Assembly (NCBI GenBank): GCA_032717465.1
Contig: CM064683.1
Span: 34,243,042-34,307,041 of the forward strand
Reading direction: 5' to 3'
Length of the DNA stretch: 64,000 bases
Source of the DNA: Coenobita brevimanus
Lineage: Eukaryota > Arthropoda > Malacostraca > Decapoda > Coenobitidae
In this document: positions 1-12,062 of the stretch, one piece after another
How positions within the stretch are numbered: the stretch's first letter is position 1
Layout: each line of letters begins with the position of its first letter
Made by a program: the position numbers and the translations under genes
Notes under the pieces: model-generated
Databases searched by the model: none
What the model was told of the DNA's origin: nothing
Seen by the model: the letters and a program-made list of their open reading frames with translations, nothing else

Positions 1-1511
1 AGCCGCCACAGAGGGGTTTATGTGCTTTTTGTCAAAAATCTTAAGAAGTATCAAAATGGTTCTAGATCCTTCTAGGGATGTGTTACTCAGAAATTTAAGT
101 TAAATTTGCAGACAAGTCGGACATTGTAAAGCACGATGTATTCCGACTTAAGGAAGACTTACTGTACACATAAATAAATGAATGGAAAAAATAAATAATT
201 AGACAGATAAATACACAGAACTGAAATGAAATGAAAATGAGGTAGTGGAAAAGAAATCATGGGAAATATAAAACATTACCTTGGCTGGGCTTTACGTTAC
301 TAAACGAAAATTGAAGGGTTCTTCCTTTAGGCACTGAGATAAAAACTGCCTGAGTTTTAAGTTAGTATCACCACAGAGGATTGTATTTTTGTTAATATCT
401 CTTTATGTAAACCATATCAGCGCAAAGAAGGAATAAGTAACATTCAGGACACAGTTAACCTTTTTGCTACAATAACACACCTTACATTTTAGTTTTGCTT
501 CCATTAGACAATTTTTTTTTTTCAGACCATTCTTCTTGAACTGGAGGGGTGGCATATCGCCTTCACTGACTTCACTTTTAGAGGTCCTTCCTAGTTTGAA
601 TAAAATTGTTTGGTGGTGGCCTAAGTAAATGGGAAACAGTGTAATAAGGTGTCATATACTTAATCAAGAGCTGAGGCAGAGATGCTAGAGAACCTACTTA
701 GGTGGCTATAATACTTTCCATTTACTGAAACATAATTATAAGGAAGCATTAATATGTGAGCTTAATTTTCACCAACCATGAGAGTAATAAAGCTTAATTT
801 AGTGTCTGTTCACTGGATGAACTAGAAGCTTGCTGTGTACGGTGGCGGTCAATTATAACGCACCAATTTTATGTCGAATAATTATGAAAATTATTCTGAA
901 GAGTTTATTGGGTTCCTAGGATAATATTACTGTGTTTAGAAACCCCTTGGTTCACTGTCTTTTTATCAGAATGACTAAATCTACTCTACCTGGCGAGAAA
1001 TTATGAGCGGGACTGTCTGTCTGTCTCTCTATCGGATCTATGTATCCATCTTTCTGCTTCACTGTGTATCTGTCTATCTGTAATTCAGTGCTAAAATTCT
1101 TAAGATAAATTTCGCCAAATCACAGTATTCGTTTGGCTGTTGTTCTCGCAGTATTTTCCTTGCGTAAAAGTATAGTAAAACATATTAGGTCATGAAGCAT
1201 TTAATTATTTCTGTAAGAGTAAACAATGGAATAGGGCGGGAGAACCATTTGCCCTGTAGAGGAACGGTAATGGCGATGATGATGATTTAACAGAAATATG
1301 AGCCACTTGGTAATGATAGAGGTAGTGGTGCTGGTGCAGTAACTCAATTAGCTGAAATTCACATTTTTGTTGCGTACTGAAACAGTTACAGAACAGTAGA
1401 TTCATATGATAAGGTATTACAAATAAGTAATATCTAAATGGATAATACGCAACTTATATGGTTGTGCTTGGGTGTTTTCATACATCCTTATAAAGCTGGC
1501 CTTTACCATTA
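1..1511. other. AT-rich non-coding DNA
   Basis: No supported gene. Reading frames are short and interrupted on both strands. The stretch holds one copy of the dispersed short repeat (core GAATAAAATTGTTTGG around 598-613) and a weak TCTG/TCTA run near 1013-1080. Confidence 0.7.
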
Positions 1512-1640
1512 TTATTATTATTACTCCCCTTGTTGATGTTGTTGCTCTACTATTGTTCATATTTGTATCGGCAGCAGTAGCAGCGGTAGTAGAGGTAGTA
1601 CTGGTAGTAGTAGTAGTAGTAGTATAATCATTTCTACTAG

Positions 1641-1714
<74 letters not shown>

Positions 1715-1750
1715 TTATGATGATTATTATTATTATTATTATTATTATGA
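1512..1750. repeat. Compound trinucleotide microsatellite (ATT, AGT, CTA, TTA)
   Basis: About 240 bp of nearly uninterrupted trinucleotide blocks: ATT, then AGT/AGC (about 1570-1625), then CTA (1636-1670), then TTA/ATT (1670-1748). The AGT and CTA blocks are reverse complements, so this piece can fold back. It lies immediately upstream of an SINE-like copy. Confidence 0.95.
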
Positions 1751-1752
1751 GT

Positions 1753-2060
1753 GATTCTACACTGAGTGACAAGCTAAATGGTTTCCTGAACACCAGAGTG
1801 GTACCCATATAACCAAATTATGACGCCTGGAGGTTTGGTGGGTAATTACGGCTTTCCAATCGGTTTGAGCCGGTGAAGGTTTATATCCAAGGGATGGTTG
1901 CGGTTTATTGCTCACGTAATGCTACTCAGTGATGAGTGAGGCTGCTCACTCTCATCTTAAATACCAGGACCAATTTGCCTAGCCCCGGGCTCCTACCCTC
2001 TTCGTGGGGAAACACAAGATTAGATGATGATGATGATTGATGATGATGATGATGATTATG
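1753..2060 (+). mobile_element. SINE-like element R2, copy 1, with (GAT)n tail
   Basis: This copy shares long stretches with 19474-19977 (minus) and 30791-31120 (plus). It begins with CACTGAGTGACAAGC and ends GCCTAGCCCCGGGCTCC followed by (GAT)n. Inside are a box A-like stretch (1833-1845) and a box B-like GGTTTATATCC (1879-1889), about 35 bp apart, as in pol III-transcribed tRNA-derived SINEs. The tail is a trinucleotide repeat rather than poly(A). The tRNA origin is an inference; repeat status is directly visible from the copies. Confidence 0.75.
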
Positions 2061-2190
2061 ACTGTTAATCAAAAACTGCAATACCATCGTGAAAGGAAAT
2101 GTGGGTAAAGGTGTGGACAAGCAGAGATTATGGGTGAGATTCAGATGATATGCATTATGTAACTGTAGCGGCCAGGTTGCATTTGCGTAA

Positions 2191-2222
2191 TGATAATAAT
2201 AATAATAATAATAAAAATAATG
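2191..2222. repeat. (AAT)n microsatellite
   Basis: Short run of AAT units ending in AAAAATAAT. Confidence 0.9.
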
Positions 2223-4010
2223 GGCTACTCGCCTGTATTGTATTGGTCAAACCATGATTTTTACGTTGCTTGATGGGCAACTTACCCGCAGAGCAGAACA
2301 CCACATTCCGTCACTGGAGAAATGACCCGCCCCATCTAATGCTTCACCCACAGGTATAGGAGTGGAAGTTTTTTTGATGTGCGGGATAAGAAAGTGTTTG
2401 TGGAAATTTTATGAAAGGATTATGTATGAATGAGTGGGTTAGTGGGAAGAAGGAACTGTGGAAAGTGAAAACGTTTGGTGTGATGAACAAACGAGGCAGA
2501 GAAGCAGAGGAAGCAGGGAAGCGGGTGATGAGTGATATGGGTGGATGGGTTTTGAAAGGAGGTACACATGACAAGGGTTGCACCCCTCTCCCCTTTTTTT
2601 TTTTTTTTCCTTTTTTAGCACTTTCAGGCTCTTAAGACCCACTTTTAGGTAAACAAATTTCCGGAGTTAGCTTAAGTAGAATACTAAAGATTAACATACC
2701 ATTAGTGTATCATTGATGACAATGTTAATACTCTGGCTGAAATGACTCACTCTTCGTTGAATAAAATCATCGGGCGTTAGAAAAGAATGCTGAAGTTGTC
2801 CCGAGCATAACACGGCTAACTGGAATAAAGGAAATGATTCTGTCCTATATGTGCTGCATTAGTGGCTGTTTCATAGTGTTAACGAAACTTGTCTGTGGGA
2901 TGAACTGAAAACTTTGAAGGTTTGAATGATGATGTGAATGACTGTATGGCACATTTCAATAATCCGCCAGGTGCTAGCACTCAACCGTTGTGTGTAATTT
3001 TCCTGTTTTTGGACGTTTTATTTGTAAATAGGGTTAGTGTAATTTTTTTTTTAACAGATATACAGAGGAAGGAAAATAAATAAATAAATAAAAAAAACAT
3101 ACACCAGATTACAGACGTCCTCCATTCACAAAAAATCTGCAACAGTTGGACTTGAACTATTGTAAGTTGATGTTTGGGGGGAAATTATTCTGGAGCAGCA
3201 AGCTCCAAGAGATGCAGTTCAGAGGATAAATGAGTTTTGATAGGTAGAAGTTCTGCAACATGGCAGTGTGACTTTCCTGTCATAAGTGCCACCAGATGAT
3301 GACAATGAATATTATTATTTCTAATATCATTATGACAACTATGTTTACCCTTTTTTTTTTTTTTATTAATCTATCGATTCAGTAAGCTATCTTACGAAAT
3401 CAGTTACAACATGATTCTACCGAAGGAAATTCTATTGACGTAGTTAAAGACCTGAAGGCTGTGTCTGATAACCCTTGAAATGGTTGAACTTCTCTTACCT
3501 TAGGGAAAAAGATTTGGCTTTAACTTGAACAGAACACCCACGTCCGTCCATGGCGGTGAAAGAATTGCAACTCAGCAGAAGCCCTAGAGTTTACTTTATC
3601 TTACCTAGCAAAGAGCTGGAGGTTAGGTTAGGCAAATTTACATTAGGTTAGTTTAGCCTAGATATTAGCCCCGGAGTTAAAAAAAAAAAAAATTATTTTA
3701 GATTAGGTTGAGTGAGAGTAGGTTAGTATTGGTCATGTTAGCTCCAGCCCGTAATCGAGGAAAGGCCTCCACACTCGTCCTTCCTTCATAATGCAACTGC
3801 TATTGAGGAATGAATTTCGTGAGATTTTAAGGTCCTCTGTTCTGTAATGGTATTTATTCATTATTTATTATCCCGTCAAAGCCCTCACCCACTGCGATGT
3901 TATGTATTCGGCGACTTTTCTTTTCTCTCAGATGGTTAATCATGTGTGAGGTGAAGCCCATTCCATTTGTAAGTCTGGAGATGTTTGTCCCACTTTTGTA
4001 AAATTCTCAT
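2223..4010. other. Non-coding DNA with homopolymer runs
   Basis: No gene is supported. The stretch contains poly(T) runs near 2597 and 3351, poly(A) runs near 3087 and 3679, one copy of the dispersed short repeat near 2757-2775 (GAATAAAATCATCGGG), and a GGTTAGG-rich stretch described separately. Confidence 0.65.
3617..3735 (+). repeat. Degenerate GGTTA/TTAGG-rich tract
   Basis: Repeated TAGGTTA and TTAGGTTAG words separated by AT-rich DNA and an A14 run. TTAGG is the canonical arthropod telomere unit. This tract is too degenerate to be a telomere and may be an interstitial relic or chance TTA-rich sequence. Confidence 0.4.
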
Positions 4011-4588
4011 TACCCGTCCCCGCCCCAGAGCGGCTCGGGAACGGGTATTGTTTTCACACGGTTTCTCTGTTTGTTTTTGTCTGTCTGTCTGTTGACAACT
4101 TTATGCGAAAACTACCGGTGCGATTTTGATTAATATTACCTGGATGATGGGCTATGACCCTCTGATCACCTGATTAAATTTTTGGCCAAACTGGGCCAAG
4201 GCCCAGGCTGTAGGGCCAAAAATGTAAAATAAAACTATGTTTAAAAAGAAGTTTTTTTCCGCCATAACTCCTTTCAAATTTCTCATATCAACATGAAACC
4301 AAAACATAAAGGTGCAAATTTCAAATCTGCATCCTATAACGTGCCTCATTTCATCGGGGGATCACCCCAGAGTTAGCCGTAGGTGGGTCAGTGCCAGGTG
4401 GGTCGGGCCTTAAATTTCAAATTGAGATAAAATCGCCATTTTTCACACAGTTTAGTCCAGATTTGATGTGACATCTTTGACTAGATAATATCCTGTTGTG
4501 TTTATACGCCAGCACTAAAATGACTGCCAGGGACGGGTTTGCTGTGCCTTGGCACCGATTCTCGCATATTTTCTGAATCCTAACTAAG
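4011..4588 (+). mobile_element. Dispersed repeat RepA, copy 1, with GC-rich palindromic end
   Basis: Roughly 580 bp matching, in reverse complement, 6383-6913. One end is a GC-rich palindrome (ACCCGTCCC ... GGGAACGGGT, 4012-4047). It is followed by a TTTGTTTTTGTCTGTCTG stretch, a GCGAAAACTACCGGTGCGAT block and a long AT-rich body that ends near GACTAGATAATATCC...GGCACCG. No coding capacity. It is most simply a non-autonomous element; the hairpin end resembles some Helitron-like ends, but I do not see the diagnostic terminal bases and do not assign a class. Confidence 0.65.
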
Positions 4589-4615
4589 CACATCACTCTA
4601 AGGAAAATAATAATG

Positions 4616-4676
4616 ACGACGACAACGACGACGTCGCCAGCGCTGCTGCTGCTGCTGATGATGATGATAATGATAC
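4616..4676. repeat. Compound GAC/GCT/GAT trinucleotide array
   Basis: Runs of GAC-like, GCTGCT and GATGAT units in tandem. Confidence 0.85.
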
Positions 4677-4862
4677 AATTTTGCATCACAGATACTCTCA
4701 CACAGAAATCTAAGCCAATCTAGCCAAACCTATCCTAACGTAACTAACTGTAAGCAAATATAACTCATTTTAACTCATTTAATTAATTTAGTAAGATAGA
4801 TTTGGATGCGTTAGCTCAAACTTGCTTAGTATTTTTCGTATTATTAATGTAATGTGAAACAC

Positions 4863-5037
4863 ATGAAGAAGAAAAAGAAGAAGAAGAAGAAGAAATAGAA
4901 GATGAGGAGGAGGAGCAAGAAGAAGAAGAGGAAGAATGAAAAAGAAGAAGAAGAAGAAGAAGAAGAAGAAGGAGCAGAGGAAAAGAAGAAGAAGAAGTAG
5001 AAGAAGAAGAAGGAGGAGGAGGAGGAGGAGGAGACCT
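4863..5037. repeat. (AAG)n / (AGG)n purine microsatellite
   Basis: About 175 bp of AAG, GAG and AGG units. Open frames across it on the minus strand are only Leu/Ser/Phe runs. Confidence 0.9.
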
Positions 5038-5138
5038 GTGGAGACCATGAAGAAAGAGATGAAGAAGTAGAAGGAAAAGAAGAAAGAAGCTAGAGGAAGT
5101 ATATGGAGGGTGGATGACATATGGTGAAGAGAGGGATT

Positions 5139-5141
<3 letters not shown>

Positions 5142-5186
<45 letters not shown>
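5142..5186. repeat. (TA)n microsatellite, 45 bp
   Basis: Uninterrupted TA dinucleotides. Confidence 0.98.
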
Positions 5187-5188
<2 letters not shown>

Positions 5189-5209
5189 GAATTTTCTTCA
5201 CCGGCAGAT

Positions 5210-5575
5210 AATACACACACACAGACAGACAGATGGACAGGTAGAGAGTAAACATACAACTGGTTTAAAAGACTGATTAACTGCATGTCCGATTCTTATT
5301 TGGATGGATGGAGAGATGGATAATTAAGAGAGGCAAGAAGACCGATCAGTCTATAGAAAGATAGAGAGACAGATAGATAGCTTGATGGATAGATTAATGG
5401 ACAGCCAGACAAACATGTAAAGTGATAGAGATATACAGTAATCAGACGGAAACGACACACAAAAAGACAGACAAACATAGACAGGTAAAAAGATAACAGG
5501 TACATACGTGGACAGATTGACAGGTAAACAGACAGACAAATAGATAAACATACATAGACAGGCAAACAGAGACAG
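5210..5575. repeat. Degenerate (ACAG)/(GATA) tetranucleotide region
   Basis: Dense ACAGACAG, AGATAGATAG and GATGGATG words over about 360 bp with many interruptions, consistent with a decayed tetranucleotide array. Confidence 0.7.
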
Positions 5576-5829
5576 GTTATCTTTTCATCGTGGCAGCAAT
5601 AATACACCAGACTTTTCACGGGAATCAAGTCAGTTTTACCGACATGGAAATTATGCCCTTCTTCTGACATTAGTTTTTATTTTTTTTGGGGGGCGGGGTT
5701 ATATTCTTGTTGGCACCATACTACATGTAATTACTTTAGGTTAGCAGAGCCCCCTAGTAGTAGATCGGTTAATCACATCAGTATCGTGACGAATTTTCAT
5801 TTTAATCTTTCTAGTTTCAGACACTGCTG

Positions 5830-6110
5830 GAGGAAAATGCCTTCACTTGATGACACCAATAGGAAGAGCAACTCTGCTGCCAGGCGATACAATCATCCCT
5901 CAACTCCCTACCACTCTCCCTTAAAGGAAGTTGGTGGAATATAGAAAATGGGCAGCTTTAGCCTGCATTTCACCGGGTTTACGTCCATATGAGCCTGGGA
6001 TTGAAACAACAACAACAACTACTACTACTACTACTACTACTGTTATTACTACTACTGCTACTACTACTACTGTTACTACTGCTGCTACGGCTACTTCCTT
6101 CTGTCGATGT
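5830..6110 (+). mobile_element. SINE-like element R3, copy 1, with (CAA)n(CTA)n tail
   Basis: Ends with GGGTTTACGTCCATATGAG and CCTGGGATTGAAACAACAAC, then (CTA)n. The same end, with a similar CAA or GTT tail, occurs at 7660-7870 (minus), 13790-13990 (minus) and 32780-32962 (plus); a tail-less relative lies at 23815-23985. The part from about 5945 is also the left arm of the large inverted repeat. Non-coding; the SINE label is an inference from copy number and microsatellite tail. Confidence 0.65.
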
Positions 6111-6531
6111 TATTTAGCTGAATAGAGAATTGTTCAAACTGGATGAGTTACATACAGTCTTTATCAATCCTTTAAATACAAGCGACCCCTCTGAAGTTAT
6201 ACACAAGCGTCTAAATAAAGTTAGCAAAAATGCAATGAATAGCTAAATCTTTTAGTGACTGGATTTAATGCAGGCTATTGCTAACGCCGCCTTTCATAAA
6301 TTCTTCCCGAAACTGAATAAAATCGTCTGGAGACAACAAAGATGATCAGCTAGAAGAGGTCATCGTAAGGACGGAACAAGAAGCGGTGCCTAGGCACAGC
6401 ACACCTGTCCCCGGCAGCCACTTTAATGCTGGCGAATGAACACAACAGGATATTGTCTAGTCAAAGATGTCACATATCAAATTTGGAGTAAATCGGGTGA
6501 AAATTGGTGATTTTATGCCCATTTGAAATTT
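5945..6531 (+). repeat. Large inverted repeat, left arm
   Basis: About 590 bp that reappears in reverse complement at 7252-7858 with only a few percent mismatches by eye. The arm contains the R3 tail with (CAA)n(CTA)n, a dispersed-repeat core (GAATAAAATCGTCTGG near 6315-6330) and part of RepA. Confidence 0.9.
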
Positions 6532-6913
6532 TAGGCCTGACCCACCGGACATTGACCCCCCACCGCTAACTAGGGGGTGATCCCCCTGATGTAATGAGGC
6601 ATGTTAGAGAACGTATATTTGAAAGATGCACCTTTGGGTTTTGATTTCATGTCGATATGACGAATTTGAAAGGAATTATGGCGAATAAACGTTTTTCTTT
6701 TTACATTTATTGGGCCTACAGCCTTGGCCTTGGCCCAGTTTGGCCAAAATTTTATGAGGTGATCAGAAGGTCATAACCCATTATCCCGACAATTGTAGTC
6801 AAAATCTCACCAGTAGCTTTCGTGTAATGTTGTTAATGGACAGACAAACAAAGAAGCAGACAAACCGAGTGAAAACAGTACCCATTCCCGGGCCCCTCCG
6901 GGGCGGGGACGGG
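6383..6913 (-). mobile_element. Dispersed repeat RepA, copy 2
   Basis: Reverse-complement relative of 4011-4588. It ends in the same GC-rich palindrome (CCCATTCCCGGGCCCC ... GGGGACGGGT). Its first ~150 bp belong to the left arm of the inverted repeat and the rest lies in the spacer. Confidence 0.7.
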
Positions 6914-7251
6914 TGATTAGGTTCCTCAATTCGTTTTTTAAAAATTTCTACGAATTACAGTTTATTATTTTCTTTGGCGAGAAATTTCGAAATAAAATGA
7001 ATTTAGATATAGCTCCCCTGGACTGCTTCACTATAAGGAAATGGAGTGGGGAAGTCTCTGAAACTCAATAGACGGACGTTAGCGAGAACAAAATGAAAAC
7101 CAATACAGAGTTTCTACAGTATATACATTTGGAGTCATATGGGGCTTCGCTAGAGTAAAGCACTTGTTTGTGGAAATTCGTAGGGAGCTAGTGTGTGGCA
7201 CCTTGTACATGAAAAGCCGTAGTATTCAGCTCCTATAGATTCTCCTGCAGC
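6914..7251. other. Spacer of the large inverted repeat, right part
   Basis: AT-rich DNA between RepA copy 2 and the right arm. No gene or repeat recognised. Confidence 0.6.
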
Positions 7252-7768
7252 TGAAATTTCAAATGGGCATAAAATCACCAATTTTCACCCGATTTACTCC
7301 AAATTTGATATGTGACATCTTTGACTAGACAATATCCTGTTGTGTTTATTGGTCAGCATTAAAGTGGCTGCCGGGGACAGGTGTGCTGTGCCTAGGCACC
7401 GCTTCTTGTTCCGTCCTTACGATGACCTCTTCTAGCTGATCATCTTTGTTGTCTCCAGACGATTTTATTCAGTTTCGGGAAGAATTTATGAAAGGCGGCG
7501 TTAGCAATAGCCTGCATTAAATCCTGTCACTAAAAGATTTAGATATTCATTGCATTTTTGCTAACTTTATTTAGACGCTTGTGTATAACTACAGAGGGGT
7601 AGCTTGTATTTAAAGGATTGATAAAGACTGTATGTAACTCATCCAGTTTGAACAATTCTCTCTTCAACTAAATAACATCGACAGAAGGAAGTAGCCATAG
7701 CAGCAGTAGTAACAGTAGTAGTAGTAGCAGTAGTAGTAATAACAGTAGCAGTAGTAGTAGTAGTAGTA

Positions 7769-7799
<31 letters not shown>

Positions 7800-7858
7800 C
7801 AATCCCAGGCTCATATGGACGTAAACCCTGTGAAATGCAGGCTGCTGCTGCCCATTCT
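7252..7858 (-). repeat. Large inverted repeat, right arm
   Basis: Reverse complement of 5945-6531. Differences are scattered substitutions plus a length difference in the (TTG)n/(TAG)n microsatellite, which is longer here. The open frame across it on the minus strand is mostly polythreonine from the repeat and is not a gene. Confidence 0.9.
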
Positions 7859-8497
7859 CGGGCTTCGGTGAATTTCCGTGAACTTAGCATGTTGTGCTCT
7901 CATTGTCTTTTGATTACAGCAAAATCGCCTTATATTACATGAAATACAATGCAAAGTAGCTAACTTGCACTCGAAGGTTTTTGAGTTCGCAGGTGAACAT
8001 CACATGCCGAACACAAAGCCAACACATGAGGACACAGTTAACAATGTATTAAGCCTTTCAGTCCGCTTTAATTTACCTTCTTGGGACCAACAGTCGAGTT
8101 TATGCATTTAATGTGAACCCTCTTGCAGTGGACGTGTAAATATAGAATATATCTAATCCCTCAAGTTCACAAAGCCTCCCTTGTGCTGAGCATATTCATC
8201 TGGAGGCAATAAGAAAAAAATATAGAAATGACGAGGGGACTAAGTGGAAAAAAATCAGCTGTTGAAAATATGTATGTAATAAAAGTGACGTAAGTAGAGT
8301 GACGTGAGTTAATGAGGTGCGTCATGAAGGTCGCGAGGGGGACACAAACTCTCCACAGGGGACACACTTCACACTGACCTAATTATTGAGTCAACTACCG
8401 AGACAGATAAATAGATAGATTGGTAGAAAAGTAAATAAACAAAGGCAGACAGACAACAGACAGACAAACAAACAGAAAGGCAGGTACATATATAGAT

Positions 8498-8500
<3 letters not shown>
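7859..8500. other. Non-coding DNA, (ATAG)/(ACAG)-rich at its end
   Basis: No gene supported. From about 8400 to 8500 the sequence is rich in AGATAG and ACAGACA words leading into the (GA)n array. Confidence 0.6.

Positions 8501-8543
<43 letters not shown>
8501..8543. repeat. (GA)n microsatellite
   Basis: Uninterrupted AG dinucleotides. Confidence 0.97.
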
Positions 8544-8547
<4 letters not shown>

Positions 8548-8894
8548 TTCCGTCTCTAGTACTATAAATTTCGGCAAACACCAGAAGATTTTATTAAGTA
8601 AGGAGTGAGTCATAGGAGAACGAGTGTTAATGAGGTCAAGGTCAAAATCCCGATACAAAGGCTTCTCACAAGGACACACTTTAAATGACCTACTTACAGA
8701 GCCATTAATTACCAGAAGAGAACAATTAGGCGGGTGGACTGCTGTGCCAAGAAGGGTCGTTGTCAAAGGCATCACCAGCTTTGATCAGGCGGTGACACCT
8801 AACAGGATTGGGTCTTAGCAAGGAAGAAAAATGTCCAAAAGTTTTTTTTTTTTTCCGTTGATACTTACCAGGTAATGATATACTTTTGCCCACA

Positions 8895-9033
8895 ATTCTC
8901 TCTCTCTCTCTCTCTCTCTGTTTGAAAACCCCATCTCTCATATTTTATTTTACCATTCATATAATTCTATAGCCTCTCTTTTCCTGCGTCATTTACCTCT
9001 CGCCTTTCTCTTTTCTCTCCAGATGTTCCGCTT

Positions 9034-9122
<89 letters not shown>

Positions 9123-10024
9123 AACCCAACCCCTCAAATATTCTTTACCCTTTAATATTATTCCTCCTTTTCTTACCTTCCTCGGCCATTTCTCCCCCTC
9201 TCATCTCTTCCCCCCTCTTCTCTCCATCCTCTCCACAAGCTCCTCTCTTTTCATTTTCTCTCTCCCTCTCGCAGGACCACCATTGTCCTTTCGTTCTCCT
9301 CATCTCCATGCCTTATCGTCTCATCCTTATTCCACCTAATTTTCTCTGATCCTCCTCCTCCCACTCCCTCCTCTTGCCTCTCCCCTCCCTGCCACTTACC
9401 CCACTCTCCCTCCTCTCCCCTTGAGCTCGTCTGCGATTTCCCTTTCACTCTACCTTTTCCTCTCTGTCGCTTTCCTCTCCTCCCCTCTACCTCATTTCTT
9501 CCCCTGTCCGCTTCTCTTTTCCCTCTCTACTCTTCTCTTCCATGCCCCTCTCCCTCTCTCCTGTTCCTATTTCCCTCACTTCTTTCCCAGTGTTTTCCTT
9601 CCTCCTCATCGCCTCCCTCTCCTCTATTCCTTTGATTTCGAGTGCTTTTCTCTCTTTTTCTCCTCTTATCTCTCCTTCCCTTTCCTCTTTTCCCCTTCCT
9701 TTCATCCCCTCTATCTCTCTTTTTTTTTATGTTTTCCTCTCTTCCCCCTTCCTGTTTTGCTTTCTCCTTCTCATCTCTTTGTTATTCTCAAAATTCTCGC
9801 CCCTCATTTTCTCATTTTCCTCTCTTACCCTCTTCTCTCTCCCTTAGTCTCTTGCTTTCTTTCCATTCCCCTTCCCTCGTCTTTCTCTCCCCGTCTGTCT
9901 TCTCAGTCTCTCTCCCCTTCATCTCTTCATTCCTTTGCTCTCTCTTTTCCTTCTGTCGTGTCCTCTCGTTTCCCTTTCTCGTCTTCCTCCCTCCCATCTC
10001 TATAAGTCTTCTCATCCTGCCTTC

Positions 10025-10084
<60 letters not shown>

Positions 10085-12062
10085 TATATATATATATCGC
10101 TGTATTTTCCCTTCAACTTTCACTAATAATTAATCATTTCTCATTCTCACTGTCCACTCAGAATATCTTATTTATCCATTCTCCTTTTTGCCCATTCTTC
10201 TTCATTTACCTATTCATGCTCTCATCCTTTTAGTTCTCCTCTTCCTCTCTCTTCTCCTTCCTGCTTCTCTTCTTTCTCCTTCTCCTCCTCCTCTTTTTCC
10301 TTCTCCTTCTCGTCTTCCTCCTGCTCCTCTTCCTTCTCTCCAGTTCTTCTTCCACTTCCTCCTCCTCCCCTTCATCCTTCTCCTCCTCCGTTTTTGTCTG
10401 TCGTCTATGCCAATTTTCTTCTCTTTTTCCTCATCTTTCCTCTTCGTTTCTTCCTGCCGATTTCCCTGCTCATCTTCCCATCAGCACCCTTTCCTTATCC
10501 TTCCCATCTCCTGTTTTTCTTCCTCCTCTTCTGTCAGTTCCTCTTTTCGCAATATCTTCTACCTCCTCCTCTTCCTTCTTTCGCCAACTGCTTCTTCTTC
10601 TTCTGTCACCATTCTCCTACTTCATTTTGCCCTTCTCTTTCTGCTTCCTCTTCCTTCTCCTCCTCTTCCTATTTCCACATCTTGCCTTCTCTTCCGTTCC
10701 TCAATCGTCCCTAATCCCTTCATCTCAAACATTTCATACCTGCTTCTTTGTTCGCAGGCTATCAGTTTCTCTTGCACCTGCTTTATTATTGTATCCAATT
10801 ACTCTCCTATTTTCTTTTCAGACGTCTACTCGTTTCCTTTCTTCTCTTTCTTTATTAATTTTTAATAATCAATTCAATCTTTATTTTTGCATCATTTTAA
10901 CTCGTTATATACCCGCACACACTCCATTTTTTCCCTCCTTCTCATGTAATATTAGCTTCTTCATCTTCCTCATACTTGTTTTTTTTCTTCTTTATACCCT
11001 GTCTTCCTCTTCGTCTCCTTTTCCTCCATCTTCTTCCTTCTCAGCGTCATCTTTTCGCACCCTATTCCTCTTCTTGTATTTTGCACACTTCATATTGTTC
11101 TTCTTTCTCTTCCCATTTTCCTACCACATTCCTCCTTCTCATCATCCCCAACCCCCTCTTGCTCTTCCTCCTAGTACTCTTCATTCATCCTCTTTCACCT
11201 CGTCCTCTTTTGTCCCTGTTTCTGCCTCTCTCTCCCACTTTCTTGGTCCTCTTCATTACTTCCCCTCTTTGTTCACTGTTCTTCACTCTTCTTCACCCTC
11301 TCTCCTCCTCCTGTTCTTTACTCCTTTTCCTGTCTTTCATTTCTGTCCTCTTATATTCCTATTCCTACTTCTTCACCCACACACCTCCTCTTGATCCTTC
11401 CCTTCCACATTTTCCTCTTTCTTCCTCTATCTTGCTACTTTCTCTTCCTCATTCTTCGTCCTCCTCTTCCTCTTCCTCACACCTCTGCTTCCACTTGCTC
11501 ACATTCATTTCTCCATTACTCCTCTTCCTGTCACTCTTCCTTCTTTCTTTTTTATTCTCCTCCTTTTCTTCCCTTTCTGACACCGCTTTTCTCTCTCTTC
11601 CTCCTCTTGCTGTCGTTCTTCTCCCTCCTCTTCTTCCTGCCTTTCCCTTCCACTTTTCTCTCTCCTCTTCTTTCCTTCCTCCTCTTCATGTCATTCTCCT
11701 CCTTCCTCATCTTCCTACCTATCACTTCCACCTTTCTCTCTCGCCTTCTTTCTGTTCTCATCTTCCTGTCATTGTTCTCCCTCCTCCTCTTCCTGCATCA
11801 TCCTTCCGCATATCTCTGTCTTTTCATTCTTTTCTCCTCCTCTTTGCAACTTTTCCTCTCCCTCTCCCCTCCACCTTTTCTTTTACTCTTTTCCCTCATA
11901 TCCCTTCCTACTTGTTTCATATTTTCCCTCTTTCCATTCCCTCCTGTTCTTTTCACCTCCTCCACATCCTTACACATTCTTTATCAGCCTCATCCTTCTT
12001 CCTGTCTCCTTCTCATGATTCTTTCGTTTTTTCTCATCTTCACACCGTTTTTACCCACCACC
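8895..12062 (+). repeat. 3.2-kb polypyrimidine tract
   Basis: The plus strand is almost entirely C and T for over 3 kb. It includes pure (CT)n arrays at about 9037-9117 and 10027-10081 and many TCCTCCTC, CTTCTTCC and TTTCCC words. Long Ser/Leu/Phe/Pro frames exist in all three plus frames simultaneously, which shows they reflect base composition and not selection for protein. Such mirror-symmetric homopurine/homopyrimidine DNA is known to form triplex (H-DNA) structures. Confidence 0.9.

Noticed and set aside
4011..4047. Helitron 3' end
   Set aside because: There is a GC-rich hairpin, but no CTRR terminus or 5' TC could be placed and there is no Rep/helicase relic.
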